The position numbers and the translations under genes are program-made. This document shows, piece by piece, positions 1 to 8,036 of a DNA stretch of 64,000 nucleotides. The notes under the pieces were generated by a model that was not told the origin of the DNA, made no database searches, and was given only the letters and a program-made list of their open reading frames with translations. The DNA comes from Vibrio cincinnatiensis (GTDB taxonomy: Bacteria > Pseudomonadota > Gammaproteobacteria > Enterobacterales > Vibrionaceae): positions 558,001 through 622,000 of the forward strand of contig NZ_SGOM01000001.1 in NCBI RefSeq assembly GCF_022113815.1, given 5' to 3'. Each line of letters opens with the position of its first letter. The stretch's first letter is position 1.

Positions 1-777
1 AGCTTATCTACCCGACAAAAGCAGATTCTAGAATACTTGCAGCAAGCACACGGCGTTCTATCTAGCACATTATTATCAAAACATTTTGATGTTTCTGTGC
101 AAACCATTCGCAAAGATATGAATGATCTCAGTGATAAAGGAATGGTGCGCCGAGTGCATGGAGGGATATCCCTCCCAAGTGCCAATGATAATGTATCTTT
201 TACCAATCGTGAGCTTATTCATTTATCAGCCAAACAAAGCATTGCTCAAAAAGTGGTGAGCGAACTGCCTGAAGGATGTAGCCTTTTTTTAGGAATAGGA
301 ACCACGCCAAAACATGTAGCTCACGCCTTATTGGATCATCCTGGGTTAACGGTAGTCACCAATAACCTCAATGCGGCCTTAATATTAAGCCGAAACCCCA
401 ATATTTCTATTCATTTGGCTGGTGGAGCCGTCCGCCCTTCAGATGAGGATACAGTTGGAGAGTCAGCCACTAATTTTTATCGTCAGTTTAATCTTAAAAT
501 TGGTATTTTTGGGGTGGGAGGGCTCAATAGTAAAGGTCAATTACTGGATTTCACTTCTGAAGAAGCGTGTTTAACCCGAGCGATTATTGAGCAAAGCCAA
601 CAATGCTGGTTAGTGGCAGACAAAAGTAAATTTGGACGTTATGCGCCTGTAGTTAGTGGTAAACTCTCTGAAATACAACGTCTATTTATAGACTATGCGA
701 CGCCCGAGCTTACACAATTAGCACTTCATCACTCAATCGAAGTCGTCGTCGCTTCATCAACCATTGAAAAAGCTTAA
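1..777 (+). CDS. DeoR/GlpR-family transcriptional regulator, 5' end missing
   Basis: The reading frame is open from base 1, so the gene starts upstream of the window; 258 residues are visible. The N-terminal part is a DeoR-type winged helix: 'RQKQILEYL', then the recognition helix region 'VSVQTIRKDM' and the wing 'VRRVHGGI'. The rest is the DeoRC sugar-phosphate sensor domain, with 'GIGTTPKHVA', 'VTNNLNAA', 'GIFGVGGL' and the typical end motif 'ADKSKFGR'. Members repress carbon-source genes and are released by a phosphorylated sugar or glycerol-3-phosphate. A glycerophosphodiester phosphodiesterase gene follows 9 bases after the stop, which suggests a GlpR-like or ugp-linked role in glycerophosphate use; this is inferred from context. 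The internal TTG at base 37 is not the start, because the helix-turn-helix begins before it. Confidence 0.9.
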   Translation, partial: SLSTRQKQILEYLQQAHGVLSSTLLSKHFDVSVQTIRKDMNDLSDKGMVRRVHGGISLPSANDNVSFTNRELIHLSAKQSIAQKVVSELPEGCSLFLGIGTTPKHVAHALLDHPGLTVVTNNLNAALILSRNPNISIHLAGGAVRPSDEDTVGESATNFYRQFNLKIGIFGVGGLNSKGQLLDFTSEEACLTRAIIEQSQQCWLVADKSKFGRYAPVVSGKLSEIQRLFIDYATPELTQLALHHSIEVVVASSTIEKA

Positions 778-786
778 GGACGCATT

Positions 787-1497
787 ATGTCTCCCATCAT
801 TATCGGCCACCGAGGTGTGGCCGGAAGCTATCCCGAAAATACTCGAGTCAGTGTACAAGCCGCCATTGATTTAGGGTTGTCTTGGGTAGAAATTGATGTT
901 CAACCGACCAAAGATAACATTTTGGTTGTCTGCCATGATCATACCATTAACCGCTGTAGTAATGGGAAAGGACGGGTTGATGCCTACACGTTAGCCGAGC
1001 TACGCCAGTTTGATTTTGGTGGTTGGTTCCAACCTCAATTTAGTGGTGAATCCATTATGACACTGCAAGAGCTGCTGGAGCTGTCGGCCGTTCACCAACT
1101 AGGGCTCAATATTGAAGTCAAAGTAGATAAGCATGACGTGACTCAAGTCGCTAGCCAGCTTAAAGCACAACTGGATCGCAGCCCCTTATCTCAAGAAAAA
1201 CTGCTGCTCTCTAGTTTTAGCCATGACATTATCCGCGAACTGCATCAACACTGCCCAGGATACAGGCTCGGCGTACTGAGCGAGCGTCTTTCTCACAAAG
1301 ACAAGGAGATACTGCATGAAATCAATGCTTTTAGTGCCAATCTCAACTATCGCTGGATAACCCAAAAACATATTGATTATTTGCGAGAGCATGGTTATCA
1401 AATTTGGTGCTATACCGTCAATGAGCCAAGTGCATTTGCTCATTTCAAACAGGTGGATGCGATTTTTTCAGATTGGCCAAATCGATTCATCGATTGA
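787..1497 (+). CDS. ugpQ: Glycerophosphodiester phosphodiesterase (UgpQ-like)
   Basis: This is a 236-residue cytosolic GDPD-family enzyme that hydrolyses glycerophosphodiesters to glycerol-3-phosphate and an alcohol. The catalytic motifs are visible: 'GHRG' near residue 7, the metal-binding 'EIDVQ' near residue 36, and 'CHDHTINR' with the second catalytic histidine. 'NIEVK' near residue 110 is the other conserved acidic motif. The length is close to E. coli UgpQ (247). There is no signal peptide, which favours UgpQ over periplasmic GlpQ. AAGGA lies 6 bases before the ATG. It is probably cotranscribed with the DeoR-type regulator just upstream. The gene symbol rests on family resemblance only. 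Confidence 0.88.
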   Translation: MSPIIIGHRGVAGSYPENTRVSVQAAIDLGLSWVEIDVQPTKDNILVVCHDHTINRCSNGKGRVDAYTLAELRQFDFGGWFQPQFSGESIMTLQELLELSAVHQLGLNIEVKVDKHDVTQVASQLKAQLDRSPLSQEKLLLSSFSHDIIRELHQHCPGYRLGVLSERLSHKDKEILHEINAFSANLNYRWITQKHIDYLREHGYQIWCYTVNEPSAFAHFKQVDAIFSDWPNRFID

Positions 1498-1504
1498 GAA
1501 TAAC

Positions 1505-1539
1505 GCTACCACGACGCCTTCATAGAGATCAGTGGTAGC
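1505..1539. terminator. Stem-loop between convergent genes
   Basis: GCTACCAC (1505-1512) pairs with GTGGTAGC (1532-1539) across a 19-base loop, between the stop of the phosphodiesterase gene and the end of the convergent gene, whose last codons it overlaps. It could work in both directions. No clear T-run follows, so an intrinsic terminator is only likely. Confidence 0.35.
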
Positions 1540-2461
1540 GACGTTCAATATTCAATCGTTCCAAACACTTAAACACGATTTTCTTAAAAAGATTACTCAA
1601 AAAATAGGTATGCTTTTTCGCATCAATCACGATGTGTTCACCAGAGCAAGCAAAGGTGTGTAGGCCGTCAATATAAGGGCTCACACCGGTTAGCTCCCGA
1701 ACGGCCGACTCCTGATATTGCGTGGGCGTCAACTGCTCAATTTTGATCACTAACAAACTCTTTCCATATCCTCCAACCCCATTTTGTCCAAACCGATAAA
1801 GTTGATGATGGTCCCGCAAAATGGCGCCACCATTACGGCCACCTAAGCGGTGACAACAAATGGGAGACTGAGGATGCTCGGAAAAAACGCCCGTCAATGA
1901 TTCTGAGACGAACAAACGTTGAGTATATGGATCTTGCGCCGATGAGGTGAATAAATACCAATAACCATCCTCTTGAATAATAGAAGTATCAACAAAATCC
2001 TTACCTTCAATCAAATGCTGCTGCCAGATAAACCTCTGCTTCTGCTCATCAAACTGGTAGAGAGAGACCGCGTTTAGATCACTCGTTTCTGGGATTAAGT
2101 AGATTTCCCCATCATGTTCAAAAACTAATGGATAAGATTTATGGCCTTTGACTCGATTCACCTCATCAAAAAAAGGATATTCTTGTCCATTAAGGTCATA
2201 GCACCTCAGTTTTCCTTTGGCAGAGAAGTAATTAAAAATTTCACAAGCAAGATAAGGCTTCCCCTTGAGGGAGAAGAGAAAAGGATCCGCAATAAAATCG
2301 TATCGATGGCAAGGAAACCATGCCACCCGCTCTGAACGGATACCAAATTGAAGGACCTCAGCTAAGGTTTGATCCACCATTCCAACGCGCCACTGTTCTA
2401 GCTCAAATAACTTTCTGTATAGTGTTTTTATCGCATCTAACACGGTAACGCTCTCATTCAT
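1529..2461 (-). CDS. Five-bladed beta-propeller protein resembling the GINT1 N-terminal domain
   Basis: This is a 310-residue protein with no signal peptide and no membrane segment. The motif 'FIADPFLF' near residue 57, followed by repeated blocks ('YPLVFEHDGEIYLIPET', 'FVDTSIIQEDGYWYLFTS'), is typical of GH43/GINT1-like beta-propellers. In these, a short DP or D-containing motif starts each blade. In bacteria such domains occur beside or fused to formyl- and glycosyltransferases for surface polysaccharide, but no such partner is seen here. A GTG codon precedes the chosen ATG; neither has a clear ribosome-binding site. The substrate is unknown, and catalytic activity cannot be judged from the sequence alone. 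Confidence 0.6.
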   Translation of the reverse strand: MNESVTVLDAIKTLYRKLFELEQWRVGMVDQTLAEVLQFGIRSERVAWFPCHRYDFIADPFLFSLKGKPYLACEIFNYFSAKGKLRCYDLNGQEYPFFDEVNRVKGHKSYPLVFEHDGEIYLIPETSDLNAVSLYQFDEQKQRFIWQQHLIEGKDFVDTSIIQEDGYWYLFTSSAQDPYTQRLFVSESLTGVFSEHPQSPICCHRLGGRNGGAILRDHHQLYRFGQNGVGGYGKSLLVIKIEQLTPTQYQESAVRELTGVSPYIDGLHTFACSGEHIVIDAKKHTYFLSNLFKKIVFKCLERLNIERRYH

Positions 2462-2701
2462 CACAGCCCATCAATGTGTGATCAGCCTCCACAAAATTTC
2501 TGCAATTATGCAACCGGACAAATAGTTATGCAACGAATCGTGTTCGAATAAGTAGAAGAAATCTGCCGTTAAAGCCATATATTAAATAAATCCTGACCAT
2601 TAGCGGATGCCATCGCCCCTCCTAATTCGGCATGAAATACGGTATTCCACTCATTTTTTAAGCTTTTTATCCGTGAGCGCATCCTCTATACTGCGCAACC
2701 T

Positions 2702-2716
2702 ATACATAAAATGTAT
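2702..2716. promoter_or_regulatory. Perfect inverted repeat upstream of the EAL gene
   Basis: ATACAT-AAA-ATGTAT is a perfect 15-base inverted repeat ending 26 bases before the start codon of the c-di-GMP phosphodiesterase. Its position would suit a repressor operator or the promoter's downstream edge. The binding protein is unknown. Confidence 0.3.
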
Positions 2717-2742
2717 CGATTTTAAGACTAGGAAACAAAAAG

Positions 2743-4263
2743 ATGAAAAAGGAATTGCAAAATAATAAAAAACGATGGTTGATAAAAGTTCTTATCACAT
2801 GTCTTTTGCCCTTCCCTATCATCTTTATCTACGCTTATTACTCAAGTTTAGAAAGTATTCAACGTCAGTTGCACAACATTGCTAGCGCTTATGCCAACCG
2901 TATAGAAGCATTGATCATCGATTTACATACCGAAAATGCAAAAGCTTTGTATGGCAGTAAAAACTGTTCGCAAATCCAAGAAGAATTGCTGTTTGAAAGC
3001 TTATTGCGTGAAATGTTCATTATCGAACATCAGAAAATTGTCTGCTCCTCCAAACGAGGAAAAATGCAATCTGATGTTAGCCATTACTATCCCGATGGTA
3101 TCGTCACCACCAAAGAACGTTTTTTTGATTTACCCAACAATGCATGGCAACGCACACTACTCGTGATTGATGCGGATAAAAATAACCCCTACCGTGGCGC
3201 GGTTTCCGTGGTCGATGAAAAATATATCCAAGCCTATTTGGGCTATCATGTGGATAACAGAATTGCAAAACTGATTGTTAAAGTGGGTGACGATTACTAC
3301 CCCCCCAATGGCCACTTTTTAACACACGCTCACAGTGTGTTAATTCATTCTCCTCAACAACGCTTTTCCTTGCAGATCGTCGCCAGTCAGAAGTTCGCAT
3401 CAGAACAAATCACCTTTCATCTTTTAAGTGCGATTCCGGCTTCTTTTGTTCTATCACTGCTAATATTTACCCTGATTTACTTTCAAAATAGAAGAACCAG
3501 CTTGCTTGATGATTTAAAAAAGGGGTTGGAACGTCATGAGCTATTTTTAGTGTATCAGCCTATTGTGTTTACCCATTCAGGAGAAGTTCACGGATATGAA
3601 GCGTTGATTCGTTGGGTTAACCCGAAATTGGGCTTTATTAACCCAGATAGTTTTATTCCTATCGCAGAAGAGTACGGTTTAATTAATAAATTAACGGATT
3701 ATGTCCTTCGTCAAGTTGAACACGACATGGATCATCTACCCATCAATGACTCGCATCGCTTACATATCGGTATTAATGTTCCACCCAGTTATTTATCCAC
3801 GCAAAAACATATTAACCGATTAATAGATAGCTCAAACTACCTTGCCAACCAAGGGTTTCAGTTAATTGTAGAAATTACAGAGCGTCAGTTATTGGATGAA
3901 CAAGGACAACAGGTCCTAAAATTATTGCGTGATGCTGGAATTAGAATTGCAATTGATGATTTTGGTACTGGCCGCACAGCCCTGTCTGTTTTACAGCATA
4001 TTACCTTTGACTGCTTGAAAATTGATAAATGCTTTACAGATACCATTGGTGTTGACTCTATCAATGCGCCTGTCTTGAACAGCATTATTGAACTTGCCAA
4101 ACAGTTAGAAGTGGAAATTGTTGCAGAAGGAATAGAACAAGCTTATCAAGCTGAATACCTAAAAGCGAAAGGGGTAAAATATCAACAAGGTTACTACTAT
4201 TCAAAACCTCTCTGCCTCGAAGAATTAGCGAACATCTCCCCAACCCTTCCCGCTAATCATTAG
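2743..4263 (+). CDS. Membrane c-di-GMP phosphodiesterase, CSS-motif sensor plus EAL domain
   Basis: This is a 506-residue inner-membrane enzyme that would hydrolyse cyclic di-GMP to pGpG. A first membrane helix (about residues 13-32) is followed by a periplasmic CSS-motif domain containing the conserved 'VCSS' with a partner cysteine near residue 66. A second helix (about 227-247) leads into a cytoplasmic EAL domain. The catalytic signatures are intact: 'EALIRW', 'GINVPP', 'EITERQ', 'DDFGTG', 'LKIDKCF', 'VAEGIEQ' and 'QGYYYSKP'. E. coli PdeC-type proteins share this layout, where a periplasmic disulfide controls activity; the same control here is inference. AGGA precedes the ATG by 9 bases and an inverted repeat lies just upstream. 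Confidence 0.92.
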   Translation: MKKELQNNKKRWLIKVLITCLLPFPIIFIYAYYSSLESIQRQLHNIASAYANRIEALIIDLHTENAKALYGSKNCSQIQEELLFESLLREMFIIEHQKIVCSSKRGKMQSDVSHYYPDGIVTTKERFFDLPNNAWQRTLLVIDADKNNPYRGAVSVVDEKYIQAYLGYHVDNRIAKLIVKVGDDYYPPNGHFLTHAHSVLIHSPQQRFSLQIVASQKFASEQITFHLLSAIPASFVLSLLIFTLIYFQNRRTSLLDDLKKGLERHELFLVYQPIVFTHSGEVHGYEALIRWVNPKLGFINPDSFIPIAEEYGLINKLTDYVLRQVEHDMDHLPINDSHRLHIGINVPPSYLSTQKHINRLIDSSNYLANQGFQLIVEITERQLLDEQGQQVLKLLRDAGIRIAIDDFGTGRTALSVLQHITFDCLKIDKCFTDTIGVDSINAPVLNSIIELAKQLEVEIVAEGIEQAYQAEYLKAKGVKYQQGYYYSKPLCLEELANISPTLPANH

Positions 4264-4268
4264 CCAGC

Positions 4269-4299
4269 CAGCACCTTAGGCTTTTCGAGCTAGGTGCTG
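4269..4299. terminator. Stem-loop at a convergent gene junction
   Basis: CAGCACCT (4269-4276) pairs with AGGTGCTG (4292-4299). The two convergent genes here are only 12 bases apart, so this hairpin is the only obvious candidate to separate their transcripts. It lacks a long T-run. Confidence 0.35.
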
Positions 4300-5733
4300 A
4301 CCCACTCTGAGCAACAGCGCAAAAAGCATAATTAAGATAGGATAATAAAACACCTGCATGAGTAATGAAGCGAGCCCATTTGACGAGACAAAGTCAGAGA
4401 GATAAGACAGCAATAAACTGGTTAATAACAAGCTTACCGCAATCAAAACAAGAAACGGATTACTGACTTCAACTTGCTCTTTATGGCTCGTCACCACCAT
4501 AACAGAAACGGCAATAAGCACCAAAAGCCATGCTAGAAATATGGGGTGAGGCCAAAGATAAACCAATACACCCGCACACAATGTCATCGTAAACCAAACC
4601 TTATACGAGCACAGTAGTTGGTTAATATTAATCTCCGGCTGACTATAAAACCGTACGATATGCCAGGTGACCAAAAGCCCTAATAGCCCTCCCACCAACA
4701 TATCGGTAATAAATGCACAACCTAAATAAAACTGAGCAAAACCAACCCCTAAAATGGAGAAGAGACCAAGAAGAGTCTTGCTGTTGATTTGTACTTGGTC
4801 TTTTTCTAATAACCAAAGCGCAACCAAGCTGGTCCAGACCGCAATCGATAAGTTTGGAAAACCAAAACCATAGTGCGGAATTTTCAGAACCTCAGGCGCA
4901 TACGCATACGGGCCGGGTAAAGAAAAGCCTTGTTGAGCGACTAAACACAGCAAGGAGGTAGCCGAAACAGAAAAAAATGCTTTATAACAAAATACTTTTC
5001 CATTTTGCCAGTACAACCAAGGAAAAAGCACAATACCAAGTAGTGGAGAGGCTAAATTAGCAATCAAAATCCATATTGAATCAAAACGATTTTTGAGCGA
5101 GTGAGGCCATGTCGCTGACCAATATTGCACGTGGCGCATCCAACCTAACTCAAGCTGATGAAAAGAAGGCGCCGCTTTAATCAACTCATCAACAGTGCGG
5201 GTTGATTGATGGGTTGCTTTGGTAAAAAAGTCTTCAATTAAGGCCCATTGTTCGGGGTAACGATACTGACTGGTTATGATCCGTGAAGGGTGAATTAACA
5301 TGGCATCAGACACTTCCACCCCATAATCGGGAGCAAACCATAGTGGTAACACTTCTCCACCTAATGCATTCACATAACGAAACTTAACGATCTCGGAATC
5401 GCTGACACAATCAAAAACCGTCGCTGTTGGTGTTTCTCCCAATATTGCCCCCACTGTGACAACAAGCCCGGTTTCTTCCCAAGTTTCACGCTGAGCCGCT
5501 TGTTCTGGAGATTCACCGACTTCAATGGTTCCCCCCGGTAGTGAGAGCTTTTGAGTGATGGTTTCATGGGTTACCACCATTTTGTCATTTGCCCGGATAA
5601 GGCATAATGCCCCGCGTCGGGTTTCCGATGCCAAGGCACCAGAGGTGTAGATCATACCAATAAGGAAGAAACCGAGACTCAGTAAAGACCACGGTTTATA
5701 AATCTGATAACACTTATTTTCTTTCTGGCTCAT
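4276..5733 (-). CDS. Nudix hydrolase fused to a degenerate PAP2-like membrane domain
   Basis: This 485-residue protein joins two domains. After a hydrophobic segment (about residues 16-35) comes a Nudix domain with the box 'GTIEVGESPEQ' followed by 'RETWEETGL' (about 68-90); the REx2EE core that binds metal is intact. From about residue 218 onward there are roughly seven membrane helices laid out like a PAP2 lipid phosphatase. All three PAP2 catalytic motifs are altered: the RPRP-type motif reads 'SLPGPY', PSGH reads 'PNLS' (293-296), and the SRxxxGxHxxxD motif reads 'AQFYLGCAFITD', losing arginine and histidine. ATG at 5733 has GAAGAG 8 bases upstream. A GTG at 5787 overlapping the upstream stop would add 18 residues. 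The substrate is unknown. It probably forms an operon with the GNAT gene. Confidence 0.82.
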   Translation of the reverse strand: MSQKENKCYQIYKPWSLLSLGFFLIGMIYTSGALASETRRGALCLIRANDKMVVTHETITQKLSLPGGTIEVGESPEQAAQRETWEETGLVVTVGAILGETPTATVFDCVSDSEIVKFRYVNALGGEVLPLWFAPDYGVEVSDAMLIHPSRIITSQYRYPEQWALIEDFFTKATHQSTRTVDELIKAAPSFHQLELGWMRHVQYWSATWPHSLKNRFDSIWILIANLASPLLGIVLFPWLYWQNGKVFCYKAFFSVSATSLLCLVAQQGFSLPGPYAYAPEVLKIPHYGFGFPNLSIAVWTSLVALWLLEKDQVQINSKTLLGLFSILGVGFAQFYLGCAFITDMLVGGLLGLLVTWHIVRFYSQPEININQLLCSYKVWFTMTLCAGVLVYLWPHPIFLAWLLVLIAVSVMVVTSHKEQVEVSNPFLVLIAVSLLLTSLLLSYLSDFVSSNGLASLLMQVFYYPILIMLFALLLRVGQHLARKA

Positions 5734-5783
5734 CAACAGGACTCTTCTTCGTATAAATGACTCTTGCAATGGCAAGATTAAAC

Positions 5784-6266
5784 TCACTGACTCGTCACTG
5801 ACTTACGTAACCAATGAATATGATGAGTAAACCCCGATGCTTGATAAAGCTGCTGCGCCGTCTGATTAAATTCCCATACTTCGACAAAAATTTCTTTCAC
5901 ACCGTAGGTTATAAAGGTGTGTTCTAAATGAGTAAGCAGTTCCCGAGCCACGCCTTGCTGACGAAATAAAGGATGCACATAAAGTTCATCAATACTGCCC
6001 ATTAATACCGGTTTACTGACCGTTGATACCAATTCACAAAAATGTCCTGTCACAAACCCAACTATCGTTTCATTAACTTTAGCGATATAAACCAAACATT
6101 GAGGATCATCGAGATAGCGAGCAATACTTTTTTCTTGCTCTATTTCTTGCGCCGTTTTGAAATATTCTGGACAAGAGTGATGATGTTCATCATGTAGATC
6201 AAACATCAATTGATTTAGGGGTTCTAAATCACCAAATTGAGCGGCAGAAAGCACGATAGAAGACAT
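5784..6266 (-). CDS. GNAT-family N-acetyltransferase
   Basis: This is a 160-residue single-domain acetyltransferase. The acetyl-CoA-binding motif A is visible as 'LYVHPLFRQQGVARELL' (about residues 90-106), with the Q/RxxGxA/G signature. Motif B follows around 'EVWEFNQTAQQLYQASGF', the typical N-x-x-A-x-x-x-Y segment. The acceptor amine cannot be deduced. The Nudix-PAP2 gene begins about 50 bases after the stop on the same strand, so the two are probably cotranscribed. Confidence 0.85.
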   Translation of the reverse strand: MSSIVLSAAQFGDLEPLNQLMFDLHDEHHHSCPEYFKTAQEIEQEKSIARYLDDPQCLVYIAKVNETIVGFVTGHFCELVSTVSKPVLMGSIDELYVHPLFRQQGVARELLTHLEHTFITYGVKEIFVEVWEFNQTAQQLYQASGFTHHIHWLRKSVTSQ

Positions 6267-6471
6267 TTTTTGTCGTGTTAATTAAGACGTTGTGTTGCAA
6301 TTCTATCGGATTGGCCAATGAAAGAACACCATCATATGATTCAGATAGCGTAAAGAGATAGGAAGTGCTGATTAATTCAGCAAAATTTGCCATTAATGGC
6401 TAAATAAAAAGCAGGCCGTGCGATCTTGACACAAGAAGCTTTTAATCAAAAAACAAAGCGCAATTGGTAAC

Positions 6472-6496
6472 AAGAAAGGTTCATTGAACCTTTCTT
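6472..6496 (-). terminator. Likely terminator of the DHA2 efflux gene
   Basis: An 11-base perfect stem, AAGAAAGGTTC (6472-6482) with GAACCTTTCTT (6486-6496) and a 3-base loop, sits 26 bases past the efflux gene stop. On the minus strand the 3' arm is U-rich, ending in TTTCTTGTT. Confidence 0.5.
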
Positions 6497-6522
6497 TCCC
6501 TATATTAAGCCAAATAAAACCG

Positions 6523-7929
6523 TTACTTTCCCTCAACCATCAAGGCGTCTTTACGTAAACGGCTCAAGGTTAATAGTACGGCACATAAAGCGAGAATACT
6601 CATACCGATATACACTAAGCTAAACCCTTGAGCAAGCAAGTGATAGCTGGCAGCATCACCTTGCTTTGAGCCTTGCTCACTGACCATCACTGTTTGTGGC
6701 ACACGCAAGTAAAACAGTGCCGAACAAAAGGCCACGCCTAACGCCCCACCCAATTCACGGCCAAAATTATACAACGACATGCCAATACCGCGATCTCTGG
6801 CGGGCAGCACACTTTGCACGACAACATTAAGCGCTGGTAATGTTAGCCCAAGGCCAATTCCTGAAAAACCAAGTGCAAATTTTACCCAAACGTCATAATG
6901 TATCTGCCATAACCCAAGCATCGCTAAAATAAAACCTAACATCACTTGCAGTTTATAACGCCCATGCTTTGAAACGAGTTTCCCTCCAACATAGGCACCC
7001 GATGTAATACAAAACATGAAGATCACCATGATGCTGCCACTTTGTGATGGCGATAATCCTTTCTGCCATTGCAATTGTAGAGGCAAGTAGACTAACAACG
7101 CAAACATCAACATTTGCGAGCCCATAATGAGCATAATCGCGGTTAAATAATTGGGTAAGCGAGCTAGCCTCGCAGGAAGAATCGGGTCGCTGGCCTGTCT
7201 TTCGACCACAATCAGGCCCAAAATCGTCGCCAGAAGAATAAACGCGCCCCATCCACTTGGCATAAATGAATGCGAAGAAAGCAGTAATAACAACATGGTG
7301 GTAGCGATCATTAGCAACCCCGCCCCCATCCAGTCAAATCGACTATGGCGACGTCGGTTAAGATGTCGTAGGTATCGGTTAACCATAAACAACGCAACCC
7401 CCCCTAAAGGTAAGTTGATACCAAAAACCCAACGCCATGTTAAATGCTCAGCAAAATACCCGCCCAATAAAGGCCCAGCGATGCTCGATACAGCATAAAC
7501 CGCAGAGATATAACCTTGATACTTCCCAACTTCTCGCGGAGGGATCGAATCAGCAATAACGGTAAAGGCTAAAGCAATTAGACCTCCCCCACCAATCCCT
7601 TGAATGACTCGGGCGCCAATTAAGGTCGGAAGATCAATCGCAAACGTACACAAGGCCGAGCCGAGCATAAAGATAAGAATGCTGGTATTAAGCATACGAA
7701 CGCGCCCAAACAGATCACTTAATTTTCCATAAACTGGTAATACGGCCGTCGCTGCTAATAAATAAGCGGTAATCACCCAAGTGAGTGATTTGCCCGCAGA
7801 GAGTTCCTCACCAATCAAAGCTAATGGTGTTGTAACAATACTTTTCTCCAATGAACCTAAGGCAATAACCAGGGCGACACTGGCAAAAATAATTTTTGGC
7901 TTATCTGTATAGGTTGAATCGCTTAGCAT
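6523..7929 (-). CDS. MFS drug:proton antiporter, DHA2 (14-helix) family
   Basis: This is a 468-residue inner-membrane transporter. It has the MFS motif A 'GKLSDLFGRVRM' in the loop after helix 2, and motif C-like glycine-proline signatures typical of drug antiporters ('AVSSIAGPLLGGYF', about residues 140-153). About 14 hydrophobic helices place it in the DHA2 (EmrB/QacA-like) family; the substrate is not predictable. The start is set at ATG 7929 because AGAGGGG lies just upstream. The frame extends to 8022, but that would place the start almost on the divergent gene. The LysR-family gene divergent to it is probably its regulator. Confidence 0.88.
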   Translation of the reverse strand: MLSDSTYTDKPKIIFASVALVIALGSLEKSIVTTPLALIGEELSAGKSLTWVITAYLLAATAVLPVYGKLSDLFGRVRMLNTSILIFMLGSALCTFAIDLPTLIGARVIQGIGGGGLIALAFTVIADSIPPREVGKYQGYISAVYAVSSIAGPLLGGYFAEHLTWRWVFGINLPLGGVALFMVNRYLRHLNRRRHSRFDWMGAGLLMIATTMLLLLLSSHSFMPSGWGAFILLATILGLIVVERQASDPILPARLARLPNYLTAIMLIMGSQMLMFALLVYLPLQLQWQKGLSPSQSGSIMVIFMFCITSGAYVGGKLVSKHGRYKLQVMLGFILAMLGLWQIHYDVWVKFALGFSGIGLGLTLPALNVVVQSVLPARDRGIGMSLYNFGRELGGALGVAFCSALFYLRVPQTVMVSEQGSKQGDAASYHLLAQGFSLVYIGMSILALCAVLLTLSRLRKDALMVEGK

Positions 7930-7990
7930 ATGCCCCTCTAGATGAATGAAAAGATCTCCCTCGACAAGATACCCTAATCCCATCATCTCC

Positions 7991-8031
7991 AAAATAGGAT
8001 AGAATGGGATAGTCAATTGCAAAAATAGGAT
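7991..8031. repeat. 10-base direct repeat in the efflux/LysR divergent promoter
   Basis: AAAATAGGAT occurs at 7991-8000 and again at 8022-8031, a centre-to-centre spacing of 31 bases (about three helical turns), with a related GGGATAG between them. The second copy also supplies the AGGA ribosome-binding site of the LysR gene, so part of the similarity may be incidental. Confidence 0.35.
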
Positions 8032-8036
8032 TAAGA

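Noticed and set aside
7930..8022. N-terminal extension of the DHA2 efflux protein
   Set aside because: The internal ATG at 7929 has a good ribosome-binding site; the extension would leave only 14 bases to the divergent LysR start and lacks transporter character.
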